Source: Veillonella absiana (GTDB lineage: Bacteria > Bacillota > Negativicutes > Veillonellales > Veillonellaceae). Taken from it: a stretch of DNA of 64,000 bases. This document shows positions 26,238-34,931 of this stretch, one piece after another; positions within the stretch are counted from its first letter, which is position 1, and each line of letters starts with the position of its first letter. A model generated the notes under the pieces. It was not told where the DNA came from and did not search any database. It saw only the letters and a list, made by a program, of their open reading frames with translations. A program made the position numbers and the translations under genes. The DNA is taken from NCBI RefSeq assembly GCF_032970905.1, contig NZ_JAWJZA010000011.1. The stretch is one strand, 5' to 3'.

Positions 26238-28184
26238 TTAGAATATTTTCTTTAGTTTGTTTTTTATAGCTTTCACAGTAGGATTCATCCGTGCATCAGA
26301 GACGGAGTTGTCCATCCAGTCGAACATTTCCTCTAGGTTATAGTCGCCGCGGTGGCCTATTTCCCATGGTGTTTCCATGTTGACGGAGTAGCCCAGGTTT
26401 TGTGCCTTGGTGCCTACAACGATGGGAATAGAGATGGATGTGTTGCTGTCGGCTGTGCCGTAGCGAATGTAGTAATATTTAGCGTTTGTGGCGCCAGTGT
26501 TGCCAAGGTAGTTCATAGGATTCATCATTTTAATGATATGATGGTTTGCAATAGCTGGACCTGTCGCGGAGATATCTGTGGTGTCGAATAGGGCGCCATT
26601 CACGGTGAAGTGCTCGTAGTCCTTTTTCGTAGTACCGAATAGGTTATTTTCGCCAGCATCATTAGCACGGCTATCGAAGGCACCTGGTGCTTTAGAGCGG
26701 CTCACGTGAGCATTGTAGGCTTTCCAATCCACGTCTGTAATTGTGCCGTTAGCATCCTTGATTAGAAAATCGGCAGAGCTAATGTCTGTGCCTTCGGACG
26801 CGGCACGGTTGGCAGCTGCAATGATATAGGATTTTACATAGTCCATGAAAGAACCTGTGCCATCGCTATTGAGGGTCAGTGTTTTGCCATTACTATCCTT
26901 TAATTTTAGATCGTTGATGTAGTCTGTGTATTGAGCTTTGAGCATATAGGAATAGGAAATATCGCTATCGCTAAGAGTAATCATGTTGGCAGAGTTATTC
27001 CTAGATGTATTAGTAGATAGAGCGTTTCCGTCCATTGAAGGCGTACTTGTTGTCGCCACTGCCATAGGTGCCTGTTCTGTAGGTGTGTTACCCATGTCAG
27101 CTGTTGGTAATTGCCCCTTGGTTGCGGAGCTTTCACCAGAGCCCGTTTGAGCTAGTGGGACCATGCCACGGCCCATCATAGATTTTTTGTATGTTGTCAC
27201 ATCGTGATAATTCCACTCGTAGGCCATATCGGCGGCATCGAGGTCGGTGATTGGACAGAAGGCCACGACGGCAAAGATGTCTGTGCTTGCATCAGCGGCA
27301 CCGAGAGCGTTGAGGTATGGACGGTAGTCGCTGTGGTTGCCTGTGGCGCCTAATAATAGGGACACGGCACCGCCAGCGCTAGTACCATTGGAGATGATTT
27401 TCGTCGCATCCCCAGGCATACGGCTGTCATTGGAATGAAGGTAGGCTACAGCCGCTTGGAGATCGACGATGACCGCAGGGGCCTTGCCGTAGTATTCACC
27501 GGTTGTTTCATTTTTGTTTGTGCGACCACGCGTGGCAGGGGCTGCTACGACATAGCCACGAAAGAGGGCATATGTGGATGCGTCAGTGCCTCCTTCGAGG
27601 CTTTTACCAGGAATGGCAGCGGTACTAGGCATATAACCACCGACGGAATTTGGTAAGAAAATAGGCGCCGTTTTCGCGTCGTATTTGCCGACCTTTTTAT
27701 TTTGGAAATAATCCTCTGGAATGTAGATGTTCATGTATTGGTAGTTCACGTCCACTGGATTGGCCACGTAAGGGATGTTTTCGTACGCTCGGTAAGATAC
27801 AGTTTTGTTATCTACGGTAGCGGTGCGAGTTTCGTATGTTGCATTAGCATCAAATGTTAAACTATAGTTGGATTGCGTTGTGGCTGATAATGGCACTTCT
27901 AGGGGCTGTTCTGTAATTTGACGAGTGGTGCCGACTGGTTGTGTGCTATTTTGAGACTGTTGTGTTGATACTGGCATTTGTGAAATTGTACCGGACGCCA
28001 GACCTACAGTGGGGACAGTTATAATCGTGGCATTGGTATCATTAATTTTGGAACTTATAATGGCGTTGTTTGGTGTTGCTGCAGATGCATTGGTTGCGTT
28101 AGAGGCTGCCCATACAGGTACGCTACCAGTGATGACTATGGCGCAAGCCAAGGCCGTGATGGAATAGGTTTTAGATAATTTCAT
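26238..28184 (-). CDS. Secreted alpha/beta hydrolase, subtype B tannase-like esterase
   Basis: A 648-residue exported protein: signal peptide over residues 1-26 (cut after VPVWA), a low-complexity Ser/Thr/Asn linker to about 105, then an alpha/beta hydrolase. The nucleophile elbow is NGTSAGGAVSL (Ser269); the acid region RYGTADSNTSISIPI and the His in IGHRGDYNLEEMF close the triad. These three blocks resemble lactobacillal tannases that cleave galloyl esters. A Thr/Ser/Asn-rich insertion of about 60 residues follows the catalytic core. GGGAGA precedes the ATG. The natural substrate is inferred only. Confidence 0.72.
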   Translation of the reverse strand: MKLSKTYSITALACAIVITGSVPVWAASNATNASAATPNNAIISSKINDTNATIITVPTVGLASGTISQMPVSTQQSQNSTQPVGTTRQITEQPLEVPLSATTQSNYSLTFDANATYETRTATVDNKTVSYRAYENIPYVANPVDVNYQYMNIYIPEDYFQNKKVGKYDAKTAPIFLPNSVGGYMPSTAAIPGKSLEGGTDASTYALFRGYVVAAPATRGRTNKNETTGEYYGKAPAVIVDLQAAVAYLHSNDSRMPGDATKIISNGTSAGGAVSLLLGATGNHSDYRPYLNALGAADASTDIFAVVAFCPITDLDAADMAYEWNYHDVTTYKKSMMGRGMVPLAQTGSGESSATKGQLPTADMGNTPTEQAPMAVATTSTPSMDGNALSTNTSRNNSANMITLSDSDISYSYMLKAQYTDYINDLKLKDSNGKTLTLNSDGTGSFMDYVKSYIIAAANRAASEGTDISSADFLIKDANGTITDVDWKAYNAHVSRSKAPGAFDSRANDAGENNLFGTTKKDYEHFTVNGALFDTTDISATGPAIANHHIIKMMNPMNYLGNTGATNAKYYYIRYGTADSNTSISIPIVVGTKAQNLGYSVNMETPWEIGHRGDYNLEEMFDWMDNSVSDARMNPTVKAIKNKLKKIF

Positions 28185-28509
28185 GTTGATCTCCCAAAAA
28201 ATATAATTGAGTCGACATCGGGACTAACTATATTGAGTTCGTAAAAAATCAAAATTCTTATAATACTTTACACTGAAAGTATGAAATCATGGTGAAAGTT
28301 CCGTAATATAGCTCTGCCAATAGAGCTTGTTTAATAGCAATAGTATATAGGAGTTTAATTTTTAGATTGTGTAAAATTAAATTGACGAATTTGGTTGTGT
28401 AAAATATAATTAATGTATCGAAATAATCGAAATGTAACAGAGAATCAGTAATAATTTAGAAATATTGGGTGCAAGCTCTTGTGATTATTCATTAAATAAG
28501 AAGACTAAC
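28185..28509. other. Divergent promoter region of the tannase-like and nitroreductase genes
   Basis: It contains GGTGAAAGT (28291-28299) and a related CTGAAAGT 19 bp before it, and a direct repeat GTGTAAAAT (28369, 28395). No clear -35/-10 pair. Confidence 0.4.
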
Positions 28510-29067
28510 ATGGAATTATTTGAAGCATTAAAAAGAAGATGTAGCATTCGTAGATATACTGGCGAAGTGCCAACGGAACAAGAAATTCAAACTGTGCTAG
28601 ATACAGCCCTATTATCTCCACAACTTCCTATGCATGATATCCATATTTCTGTCATCACAAATTCAGCGCTATTAAAAGAAGCAGAAGAAAATACAGAGCG
28701 CTTTTGCCAGTTAGGTTACCCCACATATAATTACGGAGCAGCTTGCTGGATTTTGATTTCTGGTAAACACCAAACAGAAGGCATGCCAAATACAAACTTC
28801 ACTGGAGATATGATTCGAACTAACGAATATTGGACATTAGGGAGTATGATTCAAAACATGCAACTTGCTGCTACAAGCATCGGTCTAGGTTCTGTGGCTA
28901 TGAATATGTCTGTCGTTTCTCTTCGCGACAACCCAGCATTCGCTGAAAAATTAGGTGTACCGAACGGTTATGAACCATTAGGTTCTTTATTACTAGGTAA
29001 AACAGAAATTGAATTAAAAGAACGCCAAGTAAAACGTGAAAGCTTACCAATTACATACCTAAAATAA
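28510..29067 (+). CDS. Nitroreductase-family protein
   Basis: A 185-residue FMN-dependent nitroreductase-like protein. The N-terminus FEALKRRCSIRRYTGEVPTE is the FMN-phosphate-binding signature; the C-terminal part has GLGSVAMNMSVVSL and PLGSLLLGKTE. Such proteins reduce nitro compounds, quinones or flavins with NAD(P)H; the substrate is open. The ATG at 28510 matches the family start, although its ribosome site is weak; a TTG at 28465 would add 15 residues. Confidence 0.82.
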   Translation: MELFEALKRRCSIRRYTGEVPTEQEIQTVLDTALLSPQLPMHDIHISVITNSALLKEAEENTERFCQLGYPTYNYGAACWILISGKHQTEGMPNTNFTGDMIRTNEYWTLGSMIQNMQLAATSIGLGSVAMNMSVVSLRDNPAFAEKLGVPNGYEPLGSLLLGKTEIELKERQVKRESLPITYLK

Positions 29068-29202
29068 GGGAATTTTTACACTAGTAAACTACTATAATTC
29101 AAGACTCTAGTTATCAGGCCTTTCTCTTCGGAGCTAACCATTGCATTATTGGACATTTTGATTACTAGCTTCACGTCGAAAGTATTAAAGGATAAATTAA
29201 AA

Positions 29203-29280
29203 TAGCAAAAATATGCCCCTCATTGTAGCGAGCTTGGAGGTCTCCTCCAGCCGAGTCTCAATGAGGGGCATATTTTGCTA
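29203..29280. terminator. Bidirectional terminator carrying a family B loop (copy 3, reverse)
   Basis: 22-bp stem (29203-29225 and 29259-29280, one extra A on the left) between the convergent nitroreductase and fruA genes. The 33-nt loop, read in reverse, is the family B core (CTCGGCTGGAGG, then CCTCCAAGCTCGC). Confidence 0.85.
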
Positions 29281-29291
29281 TGTATCTTATT

Positions 29292-31301
29292 TTAAGCTTT
29301 CACAGGATTTTTCAAAATGGCCAATAATGCACAACCAATCACTGCACCGATGGCAATGGATACTAGGTACATTAATGGATTACCAATTGTTGGTACTACG
29401 AAGATCCCACCATGTGGAGCACGCAATGTGCATTCAAAGAACATGGATAAGGCACCTGCTGTACCAGCACCGATGATGCAAGACGGTAATACGCGAATAG
29501 GGTCAGCCGCTGCAAATGGGATGGCACCTTCTGTGATGAAGGATAGGCCCATGATGTAGTTTGTAGGACCGGATTTGCGTTCTGCTTCGCTGAAACGATT
29601 AGGGAACAATGTAGTACAAAGGGCGATGGCTAATGGAGGAACCATGCCGCCTGCCATTACGGATGCCATGATACCGTATTCACCAGTAGCAAGAGCACCA
29701 GTACCGATAACGTAAGCGGCTTTATTGACAGGACCACCCATATCTACGGACATCATAGCGCCGAAGATAAGACCTAAGAGAACACGGCTAGATGTGCCCA
29801 TAGTTTGAAGGCTTTCCATCAACCAGTTGTTCAAGGCAGATACTGGAGGATTGATGATGAAAGTAATGGCGATACCGATGAACAATACGCCAAGCACTGG
29901 GTAGAATAATACAGGTTTTGTACCTTCCAAAGAATCAGGTAAACCAGATACTAATTTTTTGATACCTAATACAAGATAACCAGCTACGAAACCAGCAATT
30001 AAGGCACCAAGGAAACCAGAACCACCTTGGTTAGCAAGCATACCACCAACGAAACCAGCAGCAAGACCAGGACGGTCAGCAATACTCATGGCGATGTAAC
30101 CAGCTAATACGGGAAGCATAAAGCCGAAGGATGTACCGCCGACTTTCATCAAGAAGGCCGCCAATGGAGTACCGGAGCCGAAGCCGGATGGATTGGTAGG
30201 ATCGAATGTATCAAATAGGAACGCGAGGGCGATGAGGATACCTCCACCGATAACAAATGGAAGCATATGAGATACGCCATTCATCAAATGTTTATAGATT
30301 TGACGGCCGATGGTGTCGTTTGCGGAGTCTTCTACTTGTGCTGTATCGTCAGCTATTGCTTGGTATACAGGATTGTCGCCAGACATGGCTTGGGTCAATA
30401 ATTCTTCAGATTTGTTGATGCCGTTAGCTACTTTCGTCTGGATTAATTGTTTACCGTTGAAGCGTGCCAGTGCTACTTGTTTGTCTGCAGCGATGATGAT
30501 GCATTTCGCATTGGAGATTTCTTCCGGTGTTAACGCATCTTTGATACCTGCAGCGCCATTTTTTTCTACCTTGAGGGAAATGCCCATTTCTTTGGCTTTG
30601 CGTTCGAGGGATTCAGCAGCCATATATGTGTGGGCAATGCCTGTAGGACATGCTGTTACGGCTAAAACATCATATTGGCCTTTTACTTTTCTGGCGGATG
30701 GTTTTTCTTCGTTAGCGCCAGTAGTTTCTGCTGTAGCTGTTGCAGCTGTCGCGGCCACTGTTGTGGCGTTGGCAGACATATCATTGGCCACGTCTGTTAG
30801 GGTATCTTCAGTTTTAATAAAACCAGGTACAGTTACGTCGAATTTGTCGTTTTCTTTTGCATCGATTAATGCCAAGAAACGTTCTGTAGAATCAGCTGCA
30901 ATCAATGCTTCTTTGAAATCAGGGTCAATGATCATCGTTGCTAATTTGCTCAATACTTCTACATGTGTATTAGCAGCTCCTTCTGGGGCTGCAATCATGA
31001 AGAACAATCGCGCAGGATTACCGTCCAGGCTATCAAAATCGACACCGCCAGGTACGACCATAGCAGAAAGGCCGGCATCTTTTACACCACTAGATTTCGC
31101 ATGTGGTGTGGCAATGCCTTCCCCAAGTCCTGTGGAACCAGAATTTTCGCGTTCAAATACGGCTTGTAAATACGTATCTTTGTCAGCTAAATGGCCGCCT
31201 TTTTCCATTAAATCCCCAAGAATATAAATAGCGTCAATCTTGGTGGCAGGGGCAGCATTGAGCTGAATGGATTGGCTTTTCAGTAAATCCGTAATTTGCA
31301 T
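29292..31301 (-). CDS. fruA: Fructose PTS permease, EIIABC fusion
   Basis: A 669-residue fructose-specific phosphotransferase permease. EIIA has phospho-His67 (GIATPHAKS); an Ala/Thr-rich linker (about 160-205) leads to EIIB with phospho-Cys218 (VTACPTGIAHTYMAAE); EIIC with about 8-9 membrane helices forms the rest. It takes up fructose and delivers fructose-1-phosphate to FruK, encoded 81 bp upstream in the same orientation. Phosphate comes from EI and HPr, encoded at 34932-37026. AGAGGAG precedes the ATG. Confidence 0.95.
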   Translation of the reverse strand: MQITDLLKSQSIQLNAAPATKIDAIYILGDLMEKGGHLADKDTYLQAVFERENSGSTGLGEGIATPHAKSSGVKDAGLSAMVVPGGVDFDSLDGNPARLFFMIAAPEGAANTHVEVLSKLATMIIDPDFKEALIAADSTERFLALIDAKENDKFDVTVPGFIKTEDTLTDVANDMSANATTVAATAATATAETTGANEEKPSARKVKGQYDVLAVTACPTGIAHTYMAAESLERKAKEMGISLKVEKNGAAGIKDALTPEEISNAKCIIIAADKQVALARFNGKQLIQTKVANGINKSEELLTQAMSGDNPVYQAIADDTAQVEDSANDTIGRQIYKHLMNGVSHMLPFVIGGGILIALAFLFDTFDPTNPSGFGSGTPLAAFLMKVGGTSFGFMLPVLAGYIAMSIADRPGLAAGFVGGMLANQGGSGFLGALIAGFVAGYLVLGIKKLVSGLPDSLEGTKPVLFYPVLGVLFIGIAITFIINPPVSALNNWLMESLQTMGTSSRVLLGLIFGAMMSVDMGGPVNKAAYVIGTGALATGEYGIMASVMAGGMVPPLAIALCTTLFPNRFSEAERKSGPTNYIMGLSFITEGAIPFAAADPIRVLPSCIIGAGTAGALSMFFECTLRAPHGGIFVVPTIGNPLMYLVSIAIGAVIGCALLAILKNPVKA

Positions 31302-31382
31302 AATGTAACTCCTCTTTCTTACATTGTTACAGTGAATATTTTAAAACTAATACTTGAGTATCATAACCTTTTTATTATACTA

Positions 31383-32297
31383 TTATTTTTTGATTGTTGA
31401 AAGTAAGACCTCAACTTCTGGTTTTGTGGCTAAATTCGTAGAGAACGCAGAGGCGGAACCAGTACAGATACCCCAATAGAGGGCCTCTTGCAAATCGCCA
31501 TTAGATTGTTCGTATCCCGTGATGAAGCCTGCTACCATGGAATCACCAGCCCCAACAGAGTTGATTAAGGTTCCTTTTGGTGCAAGACTTGTGAATACTT
31601 GACCGTCTGCACTGATTAGAATAGCACCGTCACCAGCCATGGAGATGAGTACATGCTGTGCTCCCTGGATTTGCAATTCTTTCGCGGCAGCTACTAAATC
31701 ATCTTGAGTAGATAGGGGGCGACCAAATATTTCAGATAGTTCGTGATTATTTGGTTTAATCAAGAATGGTTTGTATGGTAATACCTTTGTTAATAGATCT
31801 TTCGTAGCATCTACGATGATGCGGATATTTTTTGATTCCATGCGTTGCATAATGAGTTCGTACATATCGCTAGGCAAACTGCTTGGGATACTGCCGGCTA
31901 GTACAAGAATGTCATTATCTTGCAGAGTATCTAGTTGTGTGTACAATGCTTGTAGTTCGTCATCCGATATGATAGGTCCATGGCCATTAATTTCCGTTTC
32001 CTCTGAGGTGGCTTTCACTTTCACATTGATACGCGTGAGACCAGTGCTGAGGCGGATAAATTGTTCGGACACACCGAATTCGCCTAGTTGGCGTACGATT
32101 TCATCACCGCTGAATCCGGCGATGAAGCCGAGAGCCGTTGTGTTTATACCAAGATTATTTAGGACAATAGACACATTGATGCCCTTGCCACCGGCGAGAA
32201 CTAGCTCGTCCTCAGTACGGTTGATTGTACCTGTAGTGAGCGTTGGTAAATGGACGATGTAATCAAGAGAAGGGTTGAAGGTAACCGTATAAATCAT
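31383..32297 (-). CDS. fruK: 1-Phosphofructokinase
   Basis: A 304-residue PfkB-family sugar kinase, converting fructose-1-phosphate to fructose-1,6-bisphosphate. Signatures: MIYTVTFNPSLDY at the start, AGGKGINVSIVLNNLG near residue 36, and the catalytic Asp in SVGAGDSMVAGF near the end. AAGGAG precedes the ATG. First gene of the fruK-fruA operon; no FruR-type regulator is adjacent. Confidence 0.94.
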   Translation of the reverse strand: MIYTVTFNPSLDYIVHLPTLTTGTINRTEDELVLAGGKGINVSIVLNNLGINTTALGFIAGFSGDEIVRQLGEFGVSEQFIRLSTGLTRINVKVKATSEETEINGHGPIISDDELQALYTQLDTLQDNDILVLAGSIPSSLPSDMYELIMQRMESKNIRIIVDATKDLLTKVLPYKPFLIKPNNHELSEIFGRPLSTQDDLVAAAKELQIQGAQHVLISMAGDGAILISADGQVFTSLAPKGTLINSVGAGDSMVAGFITGYEQSNGDLQEALYWGICTGSASAFSTNLATKPEVEVLLSTIKK

Positions 32298-32342
32298 GGT
32301 TGTTCTCCTTGCAGTTAGAGTAATGAATATATTTGTGCATGG

Positions 32343-32360
32343 GCCTGAATTGTATCAGGC
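32343..32360. promoter_or_regulatory. Inverted repeat upstream of fruK
   Basis: GCCTGA and TCAGGC are exact complements 6 nt apart, lying 46 bp before the fruK start and 40 bp after the antiporter stop. No T-run follows, so it may be an operator of the fructose operon; a weak terminator is the alternative. Confidence 0.4.
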
Positions 32361-32399
32361 GCTAGCTAATGGACGTGTAATGTATTCCATGGTACATAG

Positions 32400-33773
32400 T
32401 TACATGGACCGTTTTCGTAATTGGTACCAATGAAATAGAGGTAGTAGATATAGATAAAATGCGAATGGTATATAGCCAGTTAGGGATGTGTCCATCATAA
32501 CCGTCGGTATCATGGCGGCGATGTTCCATGGAATCATCGGTGCTAATACAATGCCCGTATTTTCAAAATCGAGCATTACATCTTTATCTTGAATCTTGTG
32601 TTTCGCATAAGTAATGCGCATGATGGAATGGGTCATAACGGTGGCAATGGATTGGCTACACCCAATGCCGCCAGTAATAATGGATAAAATGACGTTCGCC
32701 ACGAATATATCGCTCCGTGTTTGGGCGTGTTCCAATAATTGGCGGACGCTAGACCAGAATCCAACGCCGTCGAGCATGCCGGAGATGGCACAGGCCACAA
32801 AAATTGATACAGCTGGTTCGGCCATAACCTTGATGCCACCACCGTGAATGATGGTGCTCAATGGATTGTCCACAGGTAATGTAAATCCCCAGAAACTCAT
32901 GTTGATGAGTTCTAGGACTGAGTGCCCTTGGTATAGATAGGCCAATACGGATGCTGCGAGAGCGCTGAGGCCGATAGGCCAACGAATGGATAGTTTAAAT
33001 GGCAATAATGCCACGACGATGGCTACCGGTATCCATAACATTGGTGTCATGGTGAATGTGGATGCAATTTGCTCTGTTAGGTTGCTTTCAGCGGTTTCTA
33101 GTGGATACATAAAGGATAAAGCCGTATAGAGCACAATGGAAACAAGCAATGCGGGCAAACTGTTCATAAACATAGGTCCGATATTGCGCGGTACTGATGT
33201 ATGGGTGAGGGCTGCTACGAGGCTCGCACTAGATGATAGCGGGGAATTGCGATCCCCTACATAGGCGCCGGCGATGATGGCCCCGGCCACCATGTCTGCC
33301 GGAATGCCACCTGCCTTGGCAATAATAATGAGCACAAGTCCAATGGTACCGACAGTGCCTAATGATGTACCCAAGAGGCCACTCACGAGAGCAGGCAATA
33401 GGAAGGCGCATACCACGAAGAGTGACGGTTCTAGAAAACTGAGTCCTACGGATATGATGGTAGGAATCGTACCAGATGCCTGCCACATGGAGGTGAGCCA
33501 GCCGATAAGCAAGAAAATTTGGATGACGATAGAGGCGGAAAAGGCCCCTTTTTTTGAAAAATCTATAAGCGTAGACCAATCGTAGCCAGACTGATTGAGC
33601 GCATAGGCCATGATGAGCCATACGAAAATGAGCGCAATGGCAATGGAAACACCGTTGGCCACGCATACAACGATGAATATGCAGGAAATGAGTAAGGCCA
33701 ATAGGGGCAGCCAATTGCTTGGCAAGTGATATCGTTGGCCTAGTAATTGTTTGAGTAGTTGTAACCAATTCAT
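32400..33773 (-). CDS. NhaC-family Na+/H+ (or malate/lactate) antiporter
   Basis: A 457-residue membrane protein with about 11 helices. Family blocks: AGAIIAGAYVGDRNSPLSSS and AALTHTSVPRNIGPMFMNSL, and later GGIGCSQSIATVMTHSIM. NhaC members exchange sodium for protons; some, such as the Bacillus malate/lactate antiporter MleN, exchange malate and lactate, which would suit this metabolism. Which of the two applies is not decided by sequence. Start at 33773 (MNWLQLLKQL) has an AGG at good distance; an ATG at 33797 lacks one. Confidence 0.85.
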   Translation of the reverse strand: MNWLQLLKQLLGQRYHLPSNWLPLLALLISCIFIVVCVANGVSIAIALIFVWLIMAYALNQSGYDWSTLIDFSKKGAFSASIVIQIFLLIGWLTSMWQASGTIPTIISVGLSFLEPSLFVVCAFLLPALVSGLLGTSLGTVGTIGLVLIIIAKAGGIPADMVAGAIIAGAYVGDRNSPLSSSASLVAALTHTSVPRNIGPMFMNSLPALLVSIVLYTALSFMYPLETAESNLTEQIASTFTMTPMLWIPVAIVVALLPFKLSIRWPIGLSALAASVLAYLYQGHSVLELINMSFWGFTLPVDNPLSTIIHGGGIKVMAEPAVSIFVACAISGMLDGVGFWSSVRQLLEHAQTRSDIFVANVILSIITGGIGCSQSIATVMTHSIMRITYAKHKIQDKDVMLDFENTGIVLAPMIPWNIAAMIPTVMMDTSLTGYIPFAFYLYLLPLFHWYQLRKRSM

Positions 33774-33878
33774 AGTCATACCTAAAAGGGGACTCATATA
33801 TGTGTTGCAGCTAGTAGCTAGATTCGATTTATAGGAGTGTTCGACTTAGCTATGGCTGTGAATATGAGTCCCAAATAA

Positions 33879-34712
33879 TTAATCGATATTGAGTTCTGTT
33901 TCAAATACTTCTTCTGCAGGACCAGTCATAAATACGGTGCTGTCTTCACGATAGCTGATATGTAATGTGCCTAGGTACAATTCTACGTCTACTTCGCGGC
34001 CCGTCAGACCTTTTTCGTAGGACATGACTGCGGATGCGCAAGAACCAGTACCGCATGCAAGTGTAGCACCAGCACCGCGTTCCCAAGTACGGACTTTGAT
34101 ATGATGGTCGTTTACAACCTCAACATAGTTGATATTGCTTTTTCGAGGGAATATTGGGTGTGTTTCTAGTTGAGGGCCTTGTGTATGAAGAGCTATTTTT
34201 GTTACGTCCTCTACGAATACCTCTGTATGAGGAACACCCATCAATACAGAACTAACAGGGATTATTTCGCCATTCAGTTCCAATGGATAGTCGATGACTT
34301 TGTCGATGTTCACATCCATTGGGATATCTTTACTGTTAAAGAATGGTTTTCCCATATCAACGGTTACTAGTGTTACTTTGCCGTTTTCAATGGTCAAACT
34401 TGGTTTCATGATACCTGCCAATGTTTCGATGGTGAAAGTATCTGTCGTGATTTGGCCATGTTCATAGGCGTATTTAGAAAAGCATCGGATGGCATTACCA
34501 CACATTTCTGCCTCACTACCATCAGAATTGATGATACGCATGCGAATATCTGCTACATCAGAAGGTACAACGATAGCAAGGCCATCAGCACCGATACCAG
34601 TTTGACGATGGCATAATTTGATAGCTAATTCTGTATAATCTTTGTTTGCACCATTAGGATCAGAGAAAACGACAAAATCATTTCCGAGACCGTGCATCTT
34701 TGTTAATTTCAT
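33879..34712 (-). CDS. dapF: Diaminopimelate epimerase
   Basis: A 277-residue cofactor-free epimerase converting LL- to meso-diaminopimelate for lysine and peptidoglycan. The two catalytic cysteines are present (Cys71 in EMCGNAIRCFSKYAYEH; the other in LACGTGSCASAV). The ATG at 34712 follows AAGGAG; a longer frame from 34745 has no support. It is divergent from ptsI. Confidence 0.95.
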   Translation of the reverse strand: MKLTKMHGLGNDFVVFSDPNGANKDYTELAIKLCHRQTGIGADGLAIVVPSDVADIRMRIINSDGSEAEMCGNAIRCFSKYAYEHGQITTDTFTIETLAGIMKPSLTIENGKVTLVTVDMGKPFFNSKDIPMDVNIDKVIDYPLELNGEIIPVSSVLMGVPHTEVFVEDVTKIALHTQGPQLETHPIFPRKSNINYVEVVNDHHIKVRTWERGAGATLACGTGSCASAVMSYEKGLTGREVDVELYLGTLHISYREDSTVFMTGPAEEVFETELNID

Positions 34713-34808
34713 GTAATAAACTCCTTGCTGTATATGGAATATCATATGTACAAAATCATTGAAATCTATTAAATTTAAATTTCGTATTTATTATTATATC
34801 ATGTTCTA

Positions 34809-34854
34809 TAGAGTCTTGACACGCCCATTATTAGAGTCTTGACACGCCCATTAT
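34809..34854. repeat. Perfect 23-bp tandem duplication containing TTGACA twice
   Basis: TAGAGTCTTGACACGCCC followed by ATTAT is present at 34809-34831 and again at 34832-34854. Each unit has a consensus -35 hexamer TTGACA on the plus strand (34816-34821, 34839-34844). It lies between the divergent dapF and ptsI genes. Confidence 0.9.
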
Positions 34855-34931
34855 TTCTTTATTCTTTTACTAATAAATGTTAAAATACAAGATAGAGTTA
34901 TTTACATTTCATTGAGAAAGGGTAGAGCCAC

